The notes under the pieces: generated by a model
What the model was told of the DNA's origin: nothing
Database searches by the model: none
Seen by the model: only the letters and a program-made list of their open reading frames with translations
Position numbers and translations under genes: made by a program
Shown here: positions 7,606 through 16,275 of the stretch, one piece after another
How the letters are laid out: every line of letters begins with the position of its first letter
Numbering within the stretch: the first letter of the stretch is position 1
DNA from: Caballeronia catudaia
Lineage (GTDB): Bacteria > Pseudomonadota > Gammaproteobacteria > Burkholderiales > Burkholderiaceae
Direction of reading: 5' to 3'
Assembly: GCF_001544755.2 (NCBI RefSeq)
Contig: NZ_FCOF02000008.1
Location: forward strand, 186,001-250,000
DNA: 64,000 bases

Positions 7606-8828
7606 CGAACGCGCCGGAAAATCAGCGACGTATTGATGCCGCCGAATGCGAAGTTGTTGCTCATCACGTATTCGGCGTCGATGGCGCGCGCTTCGCCCAT
7701 GATGTAGTCGAGCGGCGCGCACGCGGGATCGACTTCGGTGAGATTGAGCGTCGGCGCATACCAGTTGCGCTTCATCATCTCGATGGTCCACCATGCCTCG
7801 ATCGCGCCGCACGCACCGAGCGTATGCCCGACATAGCTTTTGAGAGAACTGATCGGCATGCGCTCGCCGAAGGTCTGCGCGGTCGCGTGGCTTTCCGCGA
7901 TATCGCCGCGATCCGTGGACGTTCCGTGCGCGTTCACATAGGCGATCGCTTGCGCTTCGAGCTTCGCGTCGTCCAGAGCGAGCTGCATCGCGCGCGCCAT
8001 CGTGCTGGCGGTCGGCTGCGTGATATGCGCGCCGTCCGAGTTGCAGCCGAAGCCGACGATCTCCGCATGGATCGTCGCGCCGCGCGCCTTCGCGTGTTCG
8101 TACTCTTCGAGCACGAGCGTGGCCGCGCCTTCGCCGACCACGAGACCGTCGCGCTTCGCGTCGAACGGGCAGGGCGTGAGCGCTGGCTCGTCGTTGCGCG
8201 TGCTGGTCGCGTAGAGCGTGTCGAACACGGCGACCGCCGGCCCCGACAGTTCTTCCGCGCCGCCCGCGAGCATCATCGCCTGCCTGCCCGTCGCGATGGC
8301 TTCATAGGCGAAGCCGATCGCCTGGCTGCCCGACGCGCACGCCGAGGACGCCGGGATCACGCGCCCCTTCAGATCCCAGAAGAGGCTCACGTTCACGGCG
8401 GTCGTGTGCGGCATCATCTGCACGTAGCTGTTCGAGGTGACATCGGTCATCGAGCCGGTGTTGAGCATCGTGCCGAATGCGCGGATCGGCGCGACCGAGC
8501 CGGACGACGAACCGTACGCCACGCCCATGCGGCCGTCGCTGATCGACGTGTCGCCCGCGAGACCCGCATCCGCGAGCGCGAGTTCGCTCGCGCGCACCGC
8601 GTACATCGACACGAGGCCCATCGAGCGCGTCTTCTTGCGCGGCCATTCGGCGGGCTGCGCGAACGCGGGCAGCGGACAGGCGAGACGCGTATGCAGCGCT
8701 TCGAAGAAATCCCATTCGTGGATGCGGCGCACCGCATTGCGGCCCGTCTTCAGCGCGGCTTCGACATCGCTCCAGCGATCGCCCAGCGCCGTGACGCCGC
8801 CCATGCCCGTGATGACGACGCGCTTCAT
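7602..8828 (-). CDS. beta-ketoacyl-ACP synthase (ApeR-like)
   Basis: A 408-residue type II ketosynthase with a complete Cys-His-His triad: Cys164 (ASSACASGS), His301 (NAHGTSTDRGD) and His335 (YVGHTLGACGA). It condenses malonyl-ACP with the growing chain. Its place after the ketoreductase matches ApeR, which in E. coli-type clusters handles an early or special elongation step; that assignment is by order only. The start ATG overlaps the ketoreductase stop (TGATG), and its own stop overlaps the next start, so it is translationally coupled on both sides. Confidence 0.88.
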   Translation of the reverse strand: MKRVVITGMGGVTALGDRWSDVEAALKTGRNAVRRIHEWDFFEALHTRLACPLPAFAQPAEWPRKKTRSMGLVSMYAVRASELALADAGLAGDTSISDGRMGVAYGSSSGSVAPIRAFGTMLNTGSMTDVTSNSYVQMMPHTTAVNVSLFWDLKGRVIPASSACASGSQAIGFAYEAIATGRQAMMLAGGAEELSGPAVAVFDTLYATSTRNDEPALTPCPFDAKRDGLVVGEGAATLVLEEYEHAKARGATIHAEIVGFGCNSDGAHITQPTASTMARAMQLALDDAKLEAQAIAYVNAHGTSTDRGDIAESHATAQTFGERMPISSLKSYVGHTLGACGAIEAWWTIEMMKRNWYAPTLNLTEVDPACAPLDYIMGEARAIDAEYVMSNNFAFGGINTSLIFRRVR

Positions 8829-9553
8829 CAGATCATCCCGCCATTCACGCCGATCACCTGACGTGTCACATACGACGCGGCATCGGACATCAGGAAGCCG
8901 ACGACGGCGGCCACTTCGCCCGGCTGGCCGACGCGGTTCATCGGCACCGTTTTCAGCGCGTGTTCGACGGGCGCATCGGCGAGCATGCCGGTTTCGATCA
9001 ACCCCGGCGCGACGCAATTGGCCGTGATATTGCGCGACGCGAGCTCGACCGCGAGCGCCTTGGTCGCGCCGATCAGCCCGGCCTTCGCGGCGCTGTAGTT
9101 CACCTGCCCGCGATTGCCGATCACGCCCGACACCGACGCGATCGTCACGATGCGGCCGCCCTGCTTCGCGCGGACCATTGGCATCGTCAGCGGATGGATC
9201 ACGTTGTAGAACGCGTCGAGGCCGGTTTCGATCACGATGTCCCAGTCGTCTTCGGTGAGCGCGGGAAACGCGGCATCGCGCGTCACGCCCGCGCTGCACA
9301 CGATGCCGTAATACGGACCGTGCGCGGCGAGATCGGCTTCGAGCACCTCGCGGCACGCGGCGCGGTCGCGCACGTCGAACTGCACGACGCGCGCCGAACC
9401 GCCCTGCGCGGCGATACCCGCGGTCACGGCTTGCGCTTCGGCGCGGCCGGTACGGCAATGCACGGAGACGGCGAAGCCGTCGGCGGCCAGTTGATAGGCA
9501 ATGGCGCGGCCGATGCCGCGGCTTGCGCCCGTTACTAAAACTCGACGGCTCAT
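8828..9553 (-). CDS. 3-oxoacyl-ACP reductase, FabG type (ApeQ-like)
   Basis: A 241-residue short-chain reductase that reduces the 3-oxo group of the growing polyene on its carrier protein with NADPH. The cofactor motif TGASRGIG is at 8-15 and the Ser140-Tyr153-Lys157 triad lies in IASVSGVIGNRGQVNYSAAK. The usual NNAG motif reads CSAG. It starts at ATG 9553 in an ATGA overlap with the dehydratase gene and ends in the start of the next ketosynthase. Its position between dehydratase and ketosynthase genes matches ApeQ. Confidence 0.9.
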   Translation of the reverse strand: MSRRVLVTGASRGIGRAIAYQLAADGFAVSVHCRTGRAEAQAVTAGIAAQGGSARVVQFDVRDRAACREVLEADLAAHGPYYGIVCSAGVTRDAAFPALTEDDWDIVIETGLDAFYNVIHPLTMPMVRAKQGGRIVTIASVSGVIGNRGQVNYSAAKAGLIGATKALAVELASRNITANCVAPGLIETGMLADAPVEHALKTVPMNRVGQPGEVAAVVGFLMSDAASYVTRQVIGVNGGMI

Positions 9554-10020
9554 GCGCTCACACTCCCTTCGATGAACGTCTGAAAATCATGGGGCTGAAA
9601 TACCTTGATGACGGCGTCGGCATATCGACGACCATCATGTTCGATGGTGCATTCGTAAGCGCCGTGGCCTTCCTCGCTGCGCAGCACCTGACGCACGCCG
9701 ATGACCAGCCGCGCGCCGCACGCGAACGCGCTGGCGTGCGCGTGATAGCTGCGCGTGCCGAGCAGCACGCCGGGGCGGGCGCGTTCGCCCCCGCGCATCG
9801 CGAGCAGCGAAACGTGCGCGGCCACGCTCTGCGCCATCAGCTCGATGCCGATCCACGCGGGCATCGCGCCGCGCTCGTCCGCGTACCAGGCGTCGGCGCG
9901 CACGCTGGCGCGCGCCGTCAGCGTCTCGTCGCCGCACGACGTGACGGCGTCCACGAGCAGCATCGTGCCGCGATGAGGAATGATCGATTCGATCGGCGGA
10001 AAGACTTCGTTGCTATGCAT
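9550..10020 (-). CDS. 3-hydroxyacyl-ACP dehydratase, hotdog fold (ApeP-like)
   Basis: A 156-residue hotdog protein. The segment SIIPHRGTMLLVDAV near the N terminus carries the catalytic-type histidine, and GAMPAWIGIELMAQSVAAH matches the central helix of FabZ-like dehydratases. It removes water from the 3-hydroxyacyl chain to make the conjugated double bonds. A second dehydratase domain is fused to the AMP-ligase elsewhere in the operon, so the cluster has the two dehydratases expected for APE synthesis. The start is 14 bases after the stop of the upstream ketosynthase; the stop overlaps the ketoreductase start. Confidence 0.85.
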   Translation of the reverse strand: MHSNEVFPPIESIIPHRGTMLLVDAVTSCGDETLTARASVRADAWYADERGAMPAWIGIELMAQSVAAHVSLLAMRGGERARPGVLLGTRSYHAHASAFACGARLVIGVRQVLRSEEGHGAYECTIEHDGRRYADAVIKVFQPHDFQTFIEGSVSA

Positions 10021-10034
10021 CGTGCTGTTCGTCC

Positions 10035-11219
10035 TCAATCCGCGAGAATCAGGCTGACATTGCTGCCGCCGAACGCGAACGAATTGCTCATGACATGGCG
10101 CGCGCCCGCCGCGCGCGCCAGGCGGCGCTCCGTCCCGACGAGATCGAGAGCGGGCAACGCGGCGTCGGCTGCGCCGTCCCAGACATGCAGCGGCAAGGCC
10201 ATGTCGTCGCGCGCGAGCGTGAGCCACGCGAAACCGAGTTCCGTCGCGCCCGCCGCACCGAGCAGATGGCCCGTGAAAGGCTTGGTGCCGCTCGCGGGCA
10301 CGCCGTCCGGAAACACGCGCGCCATCAGATGCGCTTCCATTTCGTCGTTCTTGCGCGTGGCCGTCGCGTGCATGTTCACGTAGCCGATGACGCCGGGCGC
10401 AACGCCCGCATCCGCGAGCGCCGCGCGCAGCGCCATTTCGCCGCCGACGCCTTGCGGATCGGGCGCCGACACGTGATGCGCGTCGCTCGACTCGCCCACG
10501 CCGGCGAGACGCACGGCGCCTTCGTCGCGCGTCATCAGGAACACGGCCGCGCCCTCGCCGATGTTGATGCCGCTCCGGTTGCGGCTCATCGGATTGGTGC
10601 GCGTGGCGCTGACCGAATCGAGCGAGGCGAAGCCCTGCACGGTCAGCTCGCACAGCGTGTCGACGCCGCCGACGATCAGCGCATCGCACAGGTTCAGTTG
10701 CAGCAGACGGCGCGCGGCCGCGAACGCCTTCGCGCTCGACGTGCACGCGGTCGACACCGTGAACGCCGGGCCTTGCAGGTTCAGCGCGGCGGCGGCGAAC
10801 GGCGCGGCCGTGCCGATTTCCATCTGCCGATAGTCGAAGCTTTGCGGCAGCGCACCCGTTTTCGTGCGATGCGCAAACGCGGCCTCCGCTGCGCCGACGC
10901 CCGACGTGCTCGTGCCGAGCACCACGCCGAGGCGCGTGGAGCCGTAACGCGCGCGCGCCGCTTCGATCTCGGGACGGATGAGTTCGAGCGCCGCGAGCAG
11001 CAGGCGGTTGTTGCGGCAAGCGAAGCGTTCGAGTGCGGCGGGCGGCGCGATGTCGAGCGGCGCGAGCACGCGGCCGACGAACGCGTCGCCGTTCTTCATC
11101 GCCATCGGGCCCATGCCCGGCGATTCCGACGCCGCCAGCGCGGACGCGATCGCATCGGCGTCGCTGCCGAGCGCGTTGATCATGCCGAGCGCATTCAGAT
11201 AGACAGGCGGCGGCGTCAT
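10035..11219 (-). CDS. beta-ketoacyl-ACP synthase (ApeO-like)
   Basis: A 394-residue ketosynthase with Cys159 (VSTACTSSAK), His284 (VNMHATATRKND) and His318 (FTGHLLGAAGA). It lies between the MMPL exporter and the dehydratase gene, the place of ApeO, the main polyene-extending ketosynthase that pairs with the short chain-length factor ApeC. The C terminus has the family motif MSNSFAFGGSN. ATG 11219 overlaps the exporter stop as ATGA. The N terminus lacks the usual VVITG start and reads PPVYLNALGMIN, which is typical for this subgroup. Confidence 0.86.
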   Translation of the reverse strand: MTPPPVYLNALGMINALGSDADAIASALAASESPGMGPMAMKNGDAFVGRVLAPLDIAPPAALERFACRNNRLLLAALELIRPEIEAARARYGSTRLGVVLGTSTSGVGAAEAAFAHRTKTGALPQSFDYRQMEIGTAAPFAAAALNLQGPAFTVSTACTSSAKAFAAARRLLQLNLCDALIVGGVDTLCELTVQGFASLDSVSATRTNPMSRNRSGINIGEGAAVFLMTRDEGAVRLAGVGESSDAHHVSAPDPQGVGGEMALRAALADAGVAPGVIGYVNMHATATRKNDEMEAHLMARVFPDGVPASGTKPFTGHLLGAAGATELGFAWLTLARDDMALPLHVWDGAADAALPALDLVGTERRLARAAGARHVMSNSFAFGGSNVSLILAD

Positions 11220-13645
11220 GCGGGTTTTCTCCCTTGGGTTGGCATGCCCATCGGCGCGAGCAGCACGGCAACGAGGATGCCGAGCGTGAGTGTGGCGCCG
11301 AAGCTCTTCAGCGCGGGCATGGCGCTCATGCCGAGCATGCCGAACGACAGCAGCGTCGTCGCTGCCGACAGCAGCACGCCCGTCCAGACCGCGCCGAGAT
11401 CCGCGCCGTCGCGCAGGCAGCCTTCGCGCAGGAACACCGCGTAATTCGCGCCGACGCCGAGCACCAGCATCAGCGCGAGGCAGTTGAACAGATTGAGCGG
11501 CACGCGCGCGTAACCGAACACGGCCAGCGTCACGCCGACGGCGAGCAGCACGGGCAACGTCGTCGCGATGCCGCCGCGCAGGCGATAGCGCGCGATCATC
11601 AGCGCGAACACGAGCAGCAGCGCGCCGCCGAGCCACATGCCGCTGTCGACGCGATATTCGCCGAAGAGCTTCGACACGCCGGCCGCCTTGTCGACGAACG
11701 TGACGCCATCGGTGGCGCGCGCCGTGTCGATCAGCGCGGGCAGATTCCGCGGCGTGACGCGGCGCGGCATCACGATGGCCGCGTAGCCGCGCTGACCGTG
11801 CGCCTCCACCGCGCCGAGCCACAGATGCGCGAACGGCTTCGACCAGTTCGCCGCGAGCCAGCGCTCGACGGTCAGCGGCGGCGTGCCGCTCTGCGCGAAC
11901 GCGCCGATCCACGCGTCGGCGATATCGTCGCGGAAGCCCGCTTGCAGCAGCGTCGCGCGCAAGGCGGCGGGATCGGCGAAGACGTGTTGCGCGAAGAACG
12001 CGCGGTCTTCGGCCTGACGCCGCGCCGACGGCACGAACTGCGTGACCGCGCGCCAGCCGTCCACCGTTTGCCTGCCCGGCAGCGCATCGAGCTTCGCGCC
12101 GAGCGCTTCCGCGCGTTGCAGCACGATGTCCTGCGTCGCGCCCTGCACCACGAAAAACTGCGCGGTGTTGTCGATGCCAACTGCATCGCGGACCTGATTC
12201 TCCTGCGCGACGAGCGCCGGATCGCGCTGGATCAGCAGATGGATGTCGTCGTCGCTTTGGAGCAGCAGCCAGCCCGGCGCGCAAACGACGGCGAGCACGA
12301 TCGCCACGGCCCACGAACGCTTCGCGCCGATCGCGCGTTGCCAGTGGACAAGCAGCACGGCCGCGCGCGCGAAGAGACGCCGCTGCGTGGCCTTCGGCCC
12401 TTTACTGGGCGACGCGGGCAACACCGCGGGCAGCAGCCACATGACCGAAGCGAACGCGACGCAGATGCCCGTCATCGCGAAACAGGCGATCTGCTTGAGC
12501 GCGGGGAACGGCGCCCATGCGAGGATCGCATAGCCCAGCAGGCTGGTGGCGAGCGCCACGCAGAGCGCAGGACGCACCGCGCGCGCGCCCTGCTTCGCGT
12601 CCCAGTCGCGCGGCGCGCCGAGATAGACGACGAAATACTGAATCGAATAATCGACGGCCTCGCCGATCAGGCTCGCGCCGAACACGAGCGTCAGCAGATG
12701 CAGCTTGCCGAACACGGCCATCGTGACAGACAGCGCGCCGGCGATGCCGAGCGCCGTCGACAGAAAGCCGAGCAGCAAGAGACGCGGCGAGCGGAACACC
12801 CACAGCATCAGGAGCGCGATGCCGCACGCGGACGCGATGCCGATCCGATGCACCTCTTGCTCCGATGCGCGCCGCGCCGACTCCGCGTAGAACACGGCGC
12901 CCGCCCGCGCAACCGACGCATCGGGCCATGCGGAGCGTATCGACGCCTGCGCCTGAGACGCCGCCGACAGCACCGCGCGCTGCACCTGCGATTCGTACGC
13001 CGAGCCATGCAGCGTCGTGACGACGAGCACGCTGGTCGAATCGCCGCGATGCGCGACGAGCATGTTGTCTTCGAGATCCAGATTCGACGTCGCGAGCGGC
13101 AGCGCGGAGAGCCAGTGTTCGAGCCAGCCGAACGGATCGACGGCGAGCGGCGTCGCGAGCGGGCCGCGCACCGGGTTGTGGATGCGCTGCATCAGCGCGT
13201 CATGCAGCGACGCCGCGCCGACGGACGCATGCTTGAGAGCGTCGCGGTCATCGCGTGTCAGGAGGCCGAAGCGATACGGCGCGTAGAACGCACCGATTTG
13301 CGCGATATCGAACGGCGGCAATTCCGCCGTCACCGACGCGAACGCGCCGCTCTCCTTCAGCGCCGCCCCGAACTGGCGGGCGGCGGCTTTCGCGTGATCC
13401 GCGTCGCGGCTCGTCACGAGGAACACCGTGCGGTCGCCGAGCGCGCCGGCGAGCCGCTCCACGGCCTGTTCGGCGACGGGGTCCGCTTCCGTCGCGGGCA
13501 GCAGCGCGAGCAGGTTCGTCTCCAGCGGCGACGGCCCGGAAAAACGATGCACGCAATACAGCACCGCGACGAGCGCGAGCGCGACCCACGCGGCGCGGAT
13601 GCGCCACAGCGATGTCGTCGTGCGTTGCCAGCGCCACGGCGTCAT
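11216..13645 (-). CDS. MMPL/RND-family exporter (ApeM-like)
   Basis: An 809-residue inner-membrane protein with the MMPL/RND plan: one N-terminal membrane segment (about 18-35), a large periplasmic loop, five membrane segments (about 260-400), then a repeat of the same unit with the second membrane bundle at about 660-800. It is proposed to move the finished aryl polyene or its lipid form across the inner membrane together with the LolA-like protein. It overlaps the LolA-like gene upstream and the ketosynthase downstream as ATGA. The substrate is inferred from context. Confidence 0.86.
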   Translation of the reverse strand: MTPWRWQRTTTSLWRIRAAWVALALVAVLYCVHRFSGPSPLETNLLALLPATEADPVAEQAVERLAGALGDRTVFLVTSRDADHAKAAARQFGAALKESGAFASVTAELPPFDIAQIGAFYAPYRFGLLTRDDRDALKHASVGAASLHDALMQRIHNPVRGPLATPLAVDPFGWLEHWLSALPLATSNLDLEDNMLVAHRGDSTSVLVVTTLHGSAYESQVQRAVLSAASQAQASIRSAWPDASVARAGAVFYAESARRASEQEVHRIGIASACGIALLMLWVFRSPRLLLLGFLSTALGIAGALSVTMAVFGKLHLLTLVFGASLIGEAVDYSIQYFVVYLGAPRDWDAKQGARAVRPALCVALATSLLGYAILAWAPFPALKQIACFAMTGICVAFASVMWLLPAVLPASPSKGPKATQRRLFARAAVLLVHWQRAIGAKRSWAVAIVLAVVCAPGWLLLQSDDDIHLLIQRDPALVAQENQVRDAVGIDNTAQFFVVQGATQDIVLQRAEALGAKLDALPGRQTVDGWRAVTQFVPSARRQAEDRAFFAQHVFADPAALRATLLQAGFRDDIADAWIGAFAQSGTPPLTVERWLAANWSKPFAHLWLGAVEAHGQRGYAAIVMPRRVTPRNLPALIDTARATDGVTFVDKAAGVSKLFGEYRVDSGMWLGGALLLVFALMIARYRLRGGIATTLPVLLAVGVTLAVFGYARVPLNLFNCLALMLVLGVGANYAVFLREGCLRDGADLGAVWTGVLLSAATTLLSFGMLGMSAMPALKSFGATLTLGILVAVLLAPMGMPTQGRKPA

Positions 13646-14268
13646 GGCGCGCTCAGCAAGGTGCGCTCGGCGGACGGAAGCTCATCGGCTGCTTCGCTTT
13701 TCGTGAACTCGATGCGCGTGACGTCGCCGCTGGCGAGATCGATCCGCAGGCTCTTCAGGAATGCGCCGCCCGTCATGTGCAGGCCCGCCATCGCCTGCGC
13801 GAGCTGCGGCTGGTTCGGCTTCAGATCGAGCGTCCAGTCCGACGCGGAGCCGCGTGCATCGACATCGAATTGCGAATACAGCGCGGACAGATCGCCGCCG
13901 AGCATCGCGCGCATCATCTTCGATACCTGCGCGACACCGCGCACGCCTTGCGCGCTTTTCGTGCGGACGCGGCGGCCGTTCGCATCGACCTCGGCGACGC
14001 CCGCATCGGTGATGACGTAGGTCGCCGCGTAAGGCGTGTCCACGCGCCAGATCACGCCGCGATCGCGCTGGAACACGAGCATGCCCGTGCTGACGAGCGG
14101 CTGCTTCATCGCGGAAAGCGTCTGCGTCTGCGTGAAGCGCGCGCGCACGCCCTTCATCTGCGCGAGCCGCGACGTCACTTGCGAGACGAGCGCCGGATCG
14201 GCGTTTGCGGCTTGTGCCGATGCCGAAAGAAACAGCGCTGCGGCGATCAGTGCGCGGAATATCGTCAT
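13642..14268 (-). CDS. LolA-like outer-membrane lipoprotein carrier (ApeL-like)
   Basis: A 208-residue exported protein: signal peptide about 1-21 (LIAAALFLSASAQAANA), then a LolA/LppX-type half barrel with VRARFTQTQTLSAMKQPLVS and FQRDRGVIWRVDTPY motifs. In APE clusters this periplasmic protein probably shuttles the hydrophobic product from the MMPL exporter to the outer membrane. ATG 14268 overlaps the thioesterase stop as ATGA, supporting this start over in-frame upstream ones. No lipobox is present. Confidence 0.85.
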   Translation of the reverse strand: MTIFRALIAAALFLSASAQAANADPALVSQVTSRLAQMKGVRARFTQTQTLSAMKQPLVSTGMLVFQRDRGVIWRVDTPYAATYVITDAGVAEVDANGRRVRTKSAQGVRGVAQVSKMMRAMLGGDLSALYSQFDVDARGSASDWTLDLKPNQPQLAQAMAGLHMTGGAFLKSLRIDLASGDVTRIEFTKSEAADELPSAERTLLSAP

Positions 14269-14702
14269 CGCGCCCATACGCGCTCCAGCTTCTCGAACAC
14301 CACCGGCGGCGACAGGAACTGCAACTCCTGCGTCGCCGCATCGACGGCGACCTGGATCGTGTAGCCCCTGGTCAGCCGCTCGCCCGTTGTGCAATCGACG
14401 AGCTCATAGCCGATCTTCAGGCGATTCTCGTATTCGAGCAGTTCCGCGCGCACTTCGATGCGCTGTCCGTAGGTCGCGGGACGCACGTACTTCAGATGCG
14501 CCTCGACGACCGGCCACAGATAGCCGGACGCCTGCATCTCGCGATAGTCGTAATCGAACGCGCGTTGCAGCGCCGAGCGCGCCGCCTCGAAATACTTCAG
14601 ATAGTGGCCGTGCCAGCACACGTTCATCGCATCGACATCGTGGAACGGCACTTCGACGATCGCGCTCGCCTTCAGCGTTCGCGTTTGCAGGACGTCAGCC
14701 AT
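14265..14702 (-). CDS. acyl-CoA/ACP thioesterase, YbgC-type hotdog (ApeK-like)
   Basis: A 145-residue 4-hydroxybenzoyl-CoA-thioesterase-type protein. The signature HDVDAMNVCWHGHYLKYFE carries the catalytic Asp, and RIEVRAELLEYENRLKIGYE is the following strand pair. It probably releases polyene chains from the carrier protein or edits stalled chains. The ATG at 14702 lies inside the end of the ammonia-lyase gene (8-base overlap); the stop overlaps the LolA-like start. Confidence 0.84.
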   Translation of the reverse strand: MADVLQTRTLKASAIVEVPFHDVDAMNVCWHGHYLKYFEAARSALQRAFDYDYREMQASGYLWPVVEAHLKYVRPATYGQRIEVRAELLEYENRLKIGYELVDCTTGERLTRGYTIQVAVDAATQELQFLSPPVVFEKLERVWAR

Positions 14703-16275
14703 GACGCGGCTCCTTTGCGTCCGCATCGACCAGCGCACATTGCGCGATGCGTGCCGTCAGCGCGCGCAGATCGCGTTCGAGCGCACGATCCTCCGCGACG
14801 AACGGCGAAACCGATGCGATCGTTGCCGCGAAGTCCCGCAGGGTCGCGGGCACGGGCGTGTCCGGAGCGAGACGCAGGCGCAGGTTCAGCGCCTGCACCG
14901 CGGCGAGCGTATGCGCGGCCGCGACTTGCTCCGTCAGTTCGAGCACGCGCAGGCAGTCGCGCGCGGCGATCGTGCCCATGCTGACCTTGTCCTGGTTGTG
15001 CGCTTCCGTCGAGCGCGAGAACACGCTCGCGGGCATCGTGTGCTTGAGCGCCTCGGCGGTCCACGCGGACGCCGAAATCTGCACTGCCTTGAAACCGTGA
15101 TTGATCGGCGCGCGCGCGGGCGTCGCGCCCGTCAGATTGCGCGGCAGGCCGTTGTTGAACTTGTCGTCGACGATCAGCGCGAGCTGGCGATCCATCAAGT
15201 CCGCGAGATTGGCGACGGCCGTCTTGAGCGCGTCCATCGCGAACGCGATATGGCCGCCGTAGAAGTTGCCGCCGTGCAGCACACGCTCGGCGTCCGGGTC
15301 GATCAGCGGATTGTCGTTCGCGCTGTTCAGTTCGTTTTCGATGTCGCGGCGCATCCACGTGAGCGCGTCCACCGTCACGCCGATCACGTGCGGCGCGCAG
15401 CGAATCGAATAGCGGTCCTGCAGCCGATGTCCCGGCGTGTCGTCGCGGCCCGCGAGATCGTCGCGGATCCAGGCGGCGGCTTCGGCCTGGCCCGCGTGCG
15501 GCTTCACCGCGAAGATCGTCGCGTCGAAATGCGCGGCGCGGCCATCGAGCGCCAGCGTCGAGAGCGCCGTGAGGCGCGCGGCGAGACGCGTCAGATGACG
15601 CGCGCGCGCGAACGCGAGACACGCGAGGCCGGTCATCACCGCCGTGCCGTTCATCAGCGCGAGTCCTTCCTTCGGCGCGAGCGTGAGCGGGCTCACGCCG
15701 AGCGCCGACCACACGCCGGCGGCATCGCGCAGCGTCCCGCCGAACATCACGTCGCGCTCGCCGACGAGCGCCGCCGCCACGTAGGACAACGGCGTCAGAT
15801 CGCCGCTCGCGCCGACCGAGCCTTCCGACGGAATGCGCGGCAACACGCGATGATTGATCAGGTCCGCGAGCCGTTCGAGCAGCACGAGACGCACGCCGGA
15901 AAATCCGTACGCCAGCGAGTTCAGACGCGCGGCGATGACGGCGAGCGTCGCTTCGTCGTCGAGATACGCGCCCATGCCGCAGCCGTGATAGCGCGTGAGT
16001 TGCAGCGGCAGCGCTTCGACGAGCGCCATCGGCACATCGACGACGCACGCGTCGCCGTAGCCGGTGTTCACGCCGTACACGGTCTTGCCCGCCGCGAGAT
16101 GGCGGCGCAGGAAGTCCGCGCCGCGCCCGATGCGCGCGCGCCAGGCGGCGTCGCGATTCAGCGCGACCGGCGCGCGCTTCGTCGCGATCGACACAACTTC
16201 TTCGATCGTCACGCGCCGGCCGCCGAATGTCACGGTCCGTGCGCGAGTTGAGTCGATCAGATCATGCTCGGACAT
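14695..16275 (-). CDS. aromatic amino acid ammonia-lyase (HAL/PAL/TAL family)
   Basis: A 526-residue lyase that removes ammonia from His, Phe or Tyr. The self-made MIO cofactor triad Ala-Ser-Gly is at 156-158 (GSVGASGDLTPLS). The catalytic Tyr67 is in VYGVNTGYG, and FNSANDNP is replaced by LNSANDNPLIDPD, the family substrate loop. The pair at the selectivity site is Tyr96-His97 (RYHGCGMG), unlike the SH of histidase. In flexirubin-type clusters a tyrosine lyase supplies 4-coumarate, so it likely makes the aryl starter here. It has a strong GGAGG site at ATG 16275, inside the end of the previous gene, and is an insertion relative to E. coli ape order. Confidence 0.85.
   Translation of the reverse strand: MSEHDLIDSTRARTVTFGGRRVTIEEVVSIATKRAPVALNRDAAWRARIGRGADFLRRHLAAGKTVYGVNTGYGDACVVDVPMALVEALPLQLTRYHGCGMGAYLDDEATLAVIAARLNSLAYGFSGVRLVLLERLADLINHRVLPRIPSEGSVGASGDLTPLSYVAAALVGERDVMFGGTLRDAAGVWSALGVSPLTLAPKEGLALMNGTAVMTGLACLAFARARHLTRLAARLTALSTLALDGRAAHFDATIFAVKPHAGQAEAAAWIRDDLAGRDDTPGHRLQDRYSIRCAPHVIGVTVDALTWMRRDIENELNSANDNPLIDPDAERVLHGGNFYGGHIAFAMDALKTAVANLADLMDRQLALIVDDKFNNGLPRNLTGATPARAPINHGFKAVQISASAWTAEALKHTMPASVFSRSTEAHNQDKVSMGTIAARDCLRVLELTEQVAAAHTLAAVQALNLRLRLAPDTPVPATLRDFAATIASVSPFVAEDRALERDLRALTARIAQCALVDADAKEPRHG

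Noticed and set aside
11234..14020. A 928-codon plus-strand open frame opposite the MMPL exporter
   Set aside because: It is a high-GC shadow: very rich in Arg, Ala and His, no motifs, and it lies antisense to genes with clear families and coupled starts. The same holds for many long frames opposite real genes.
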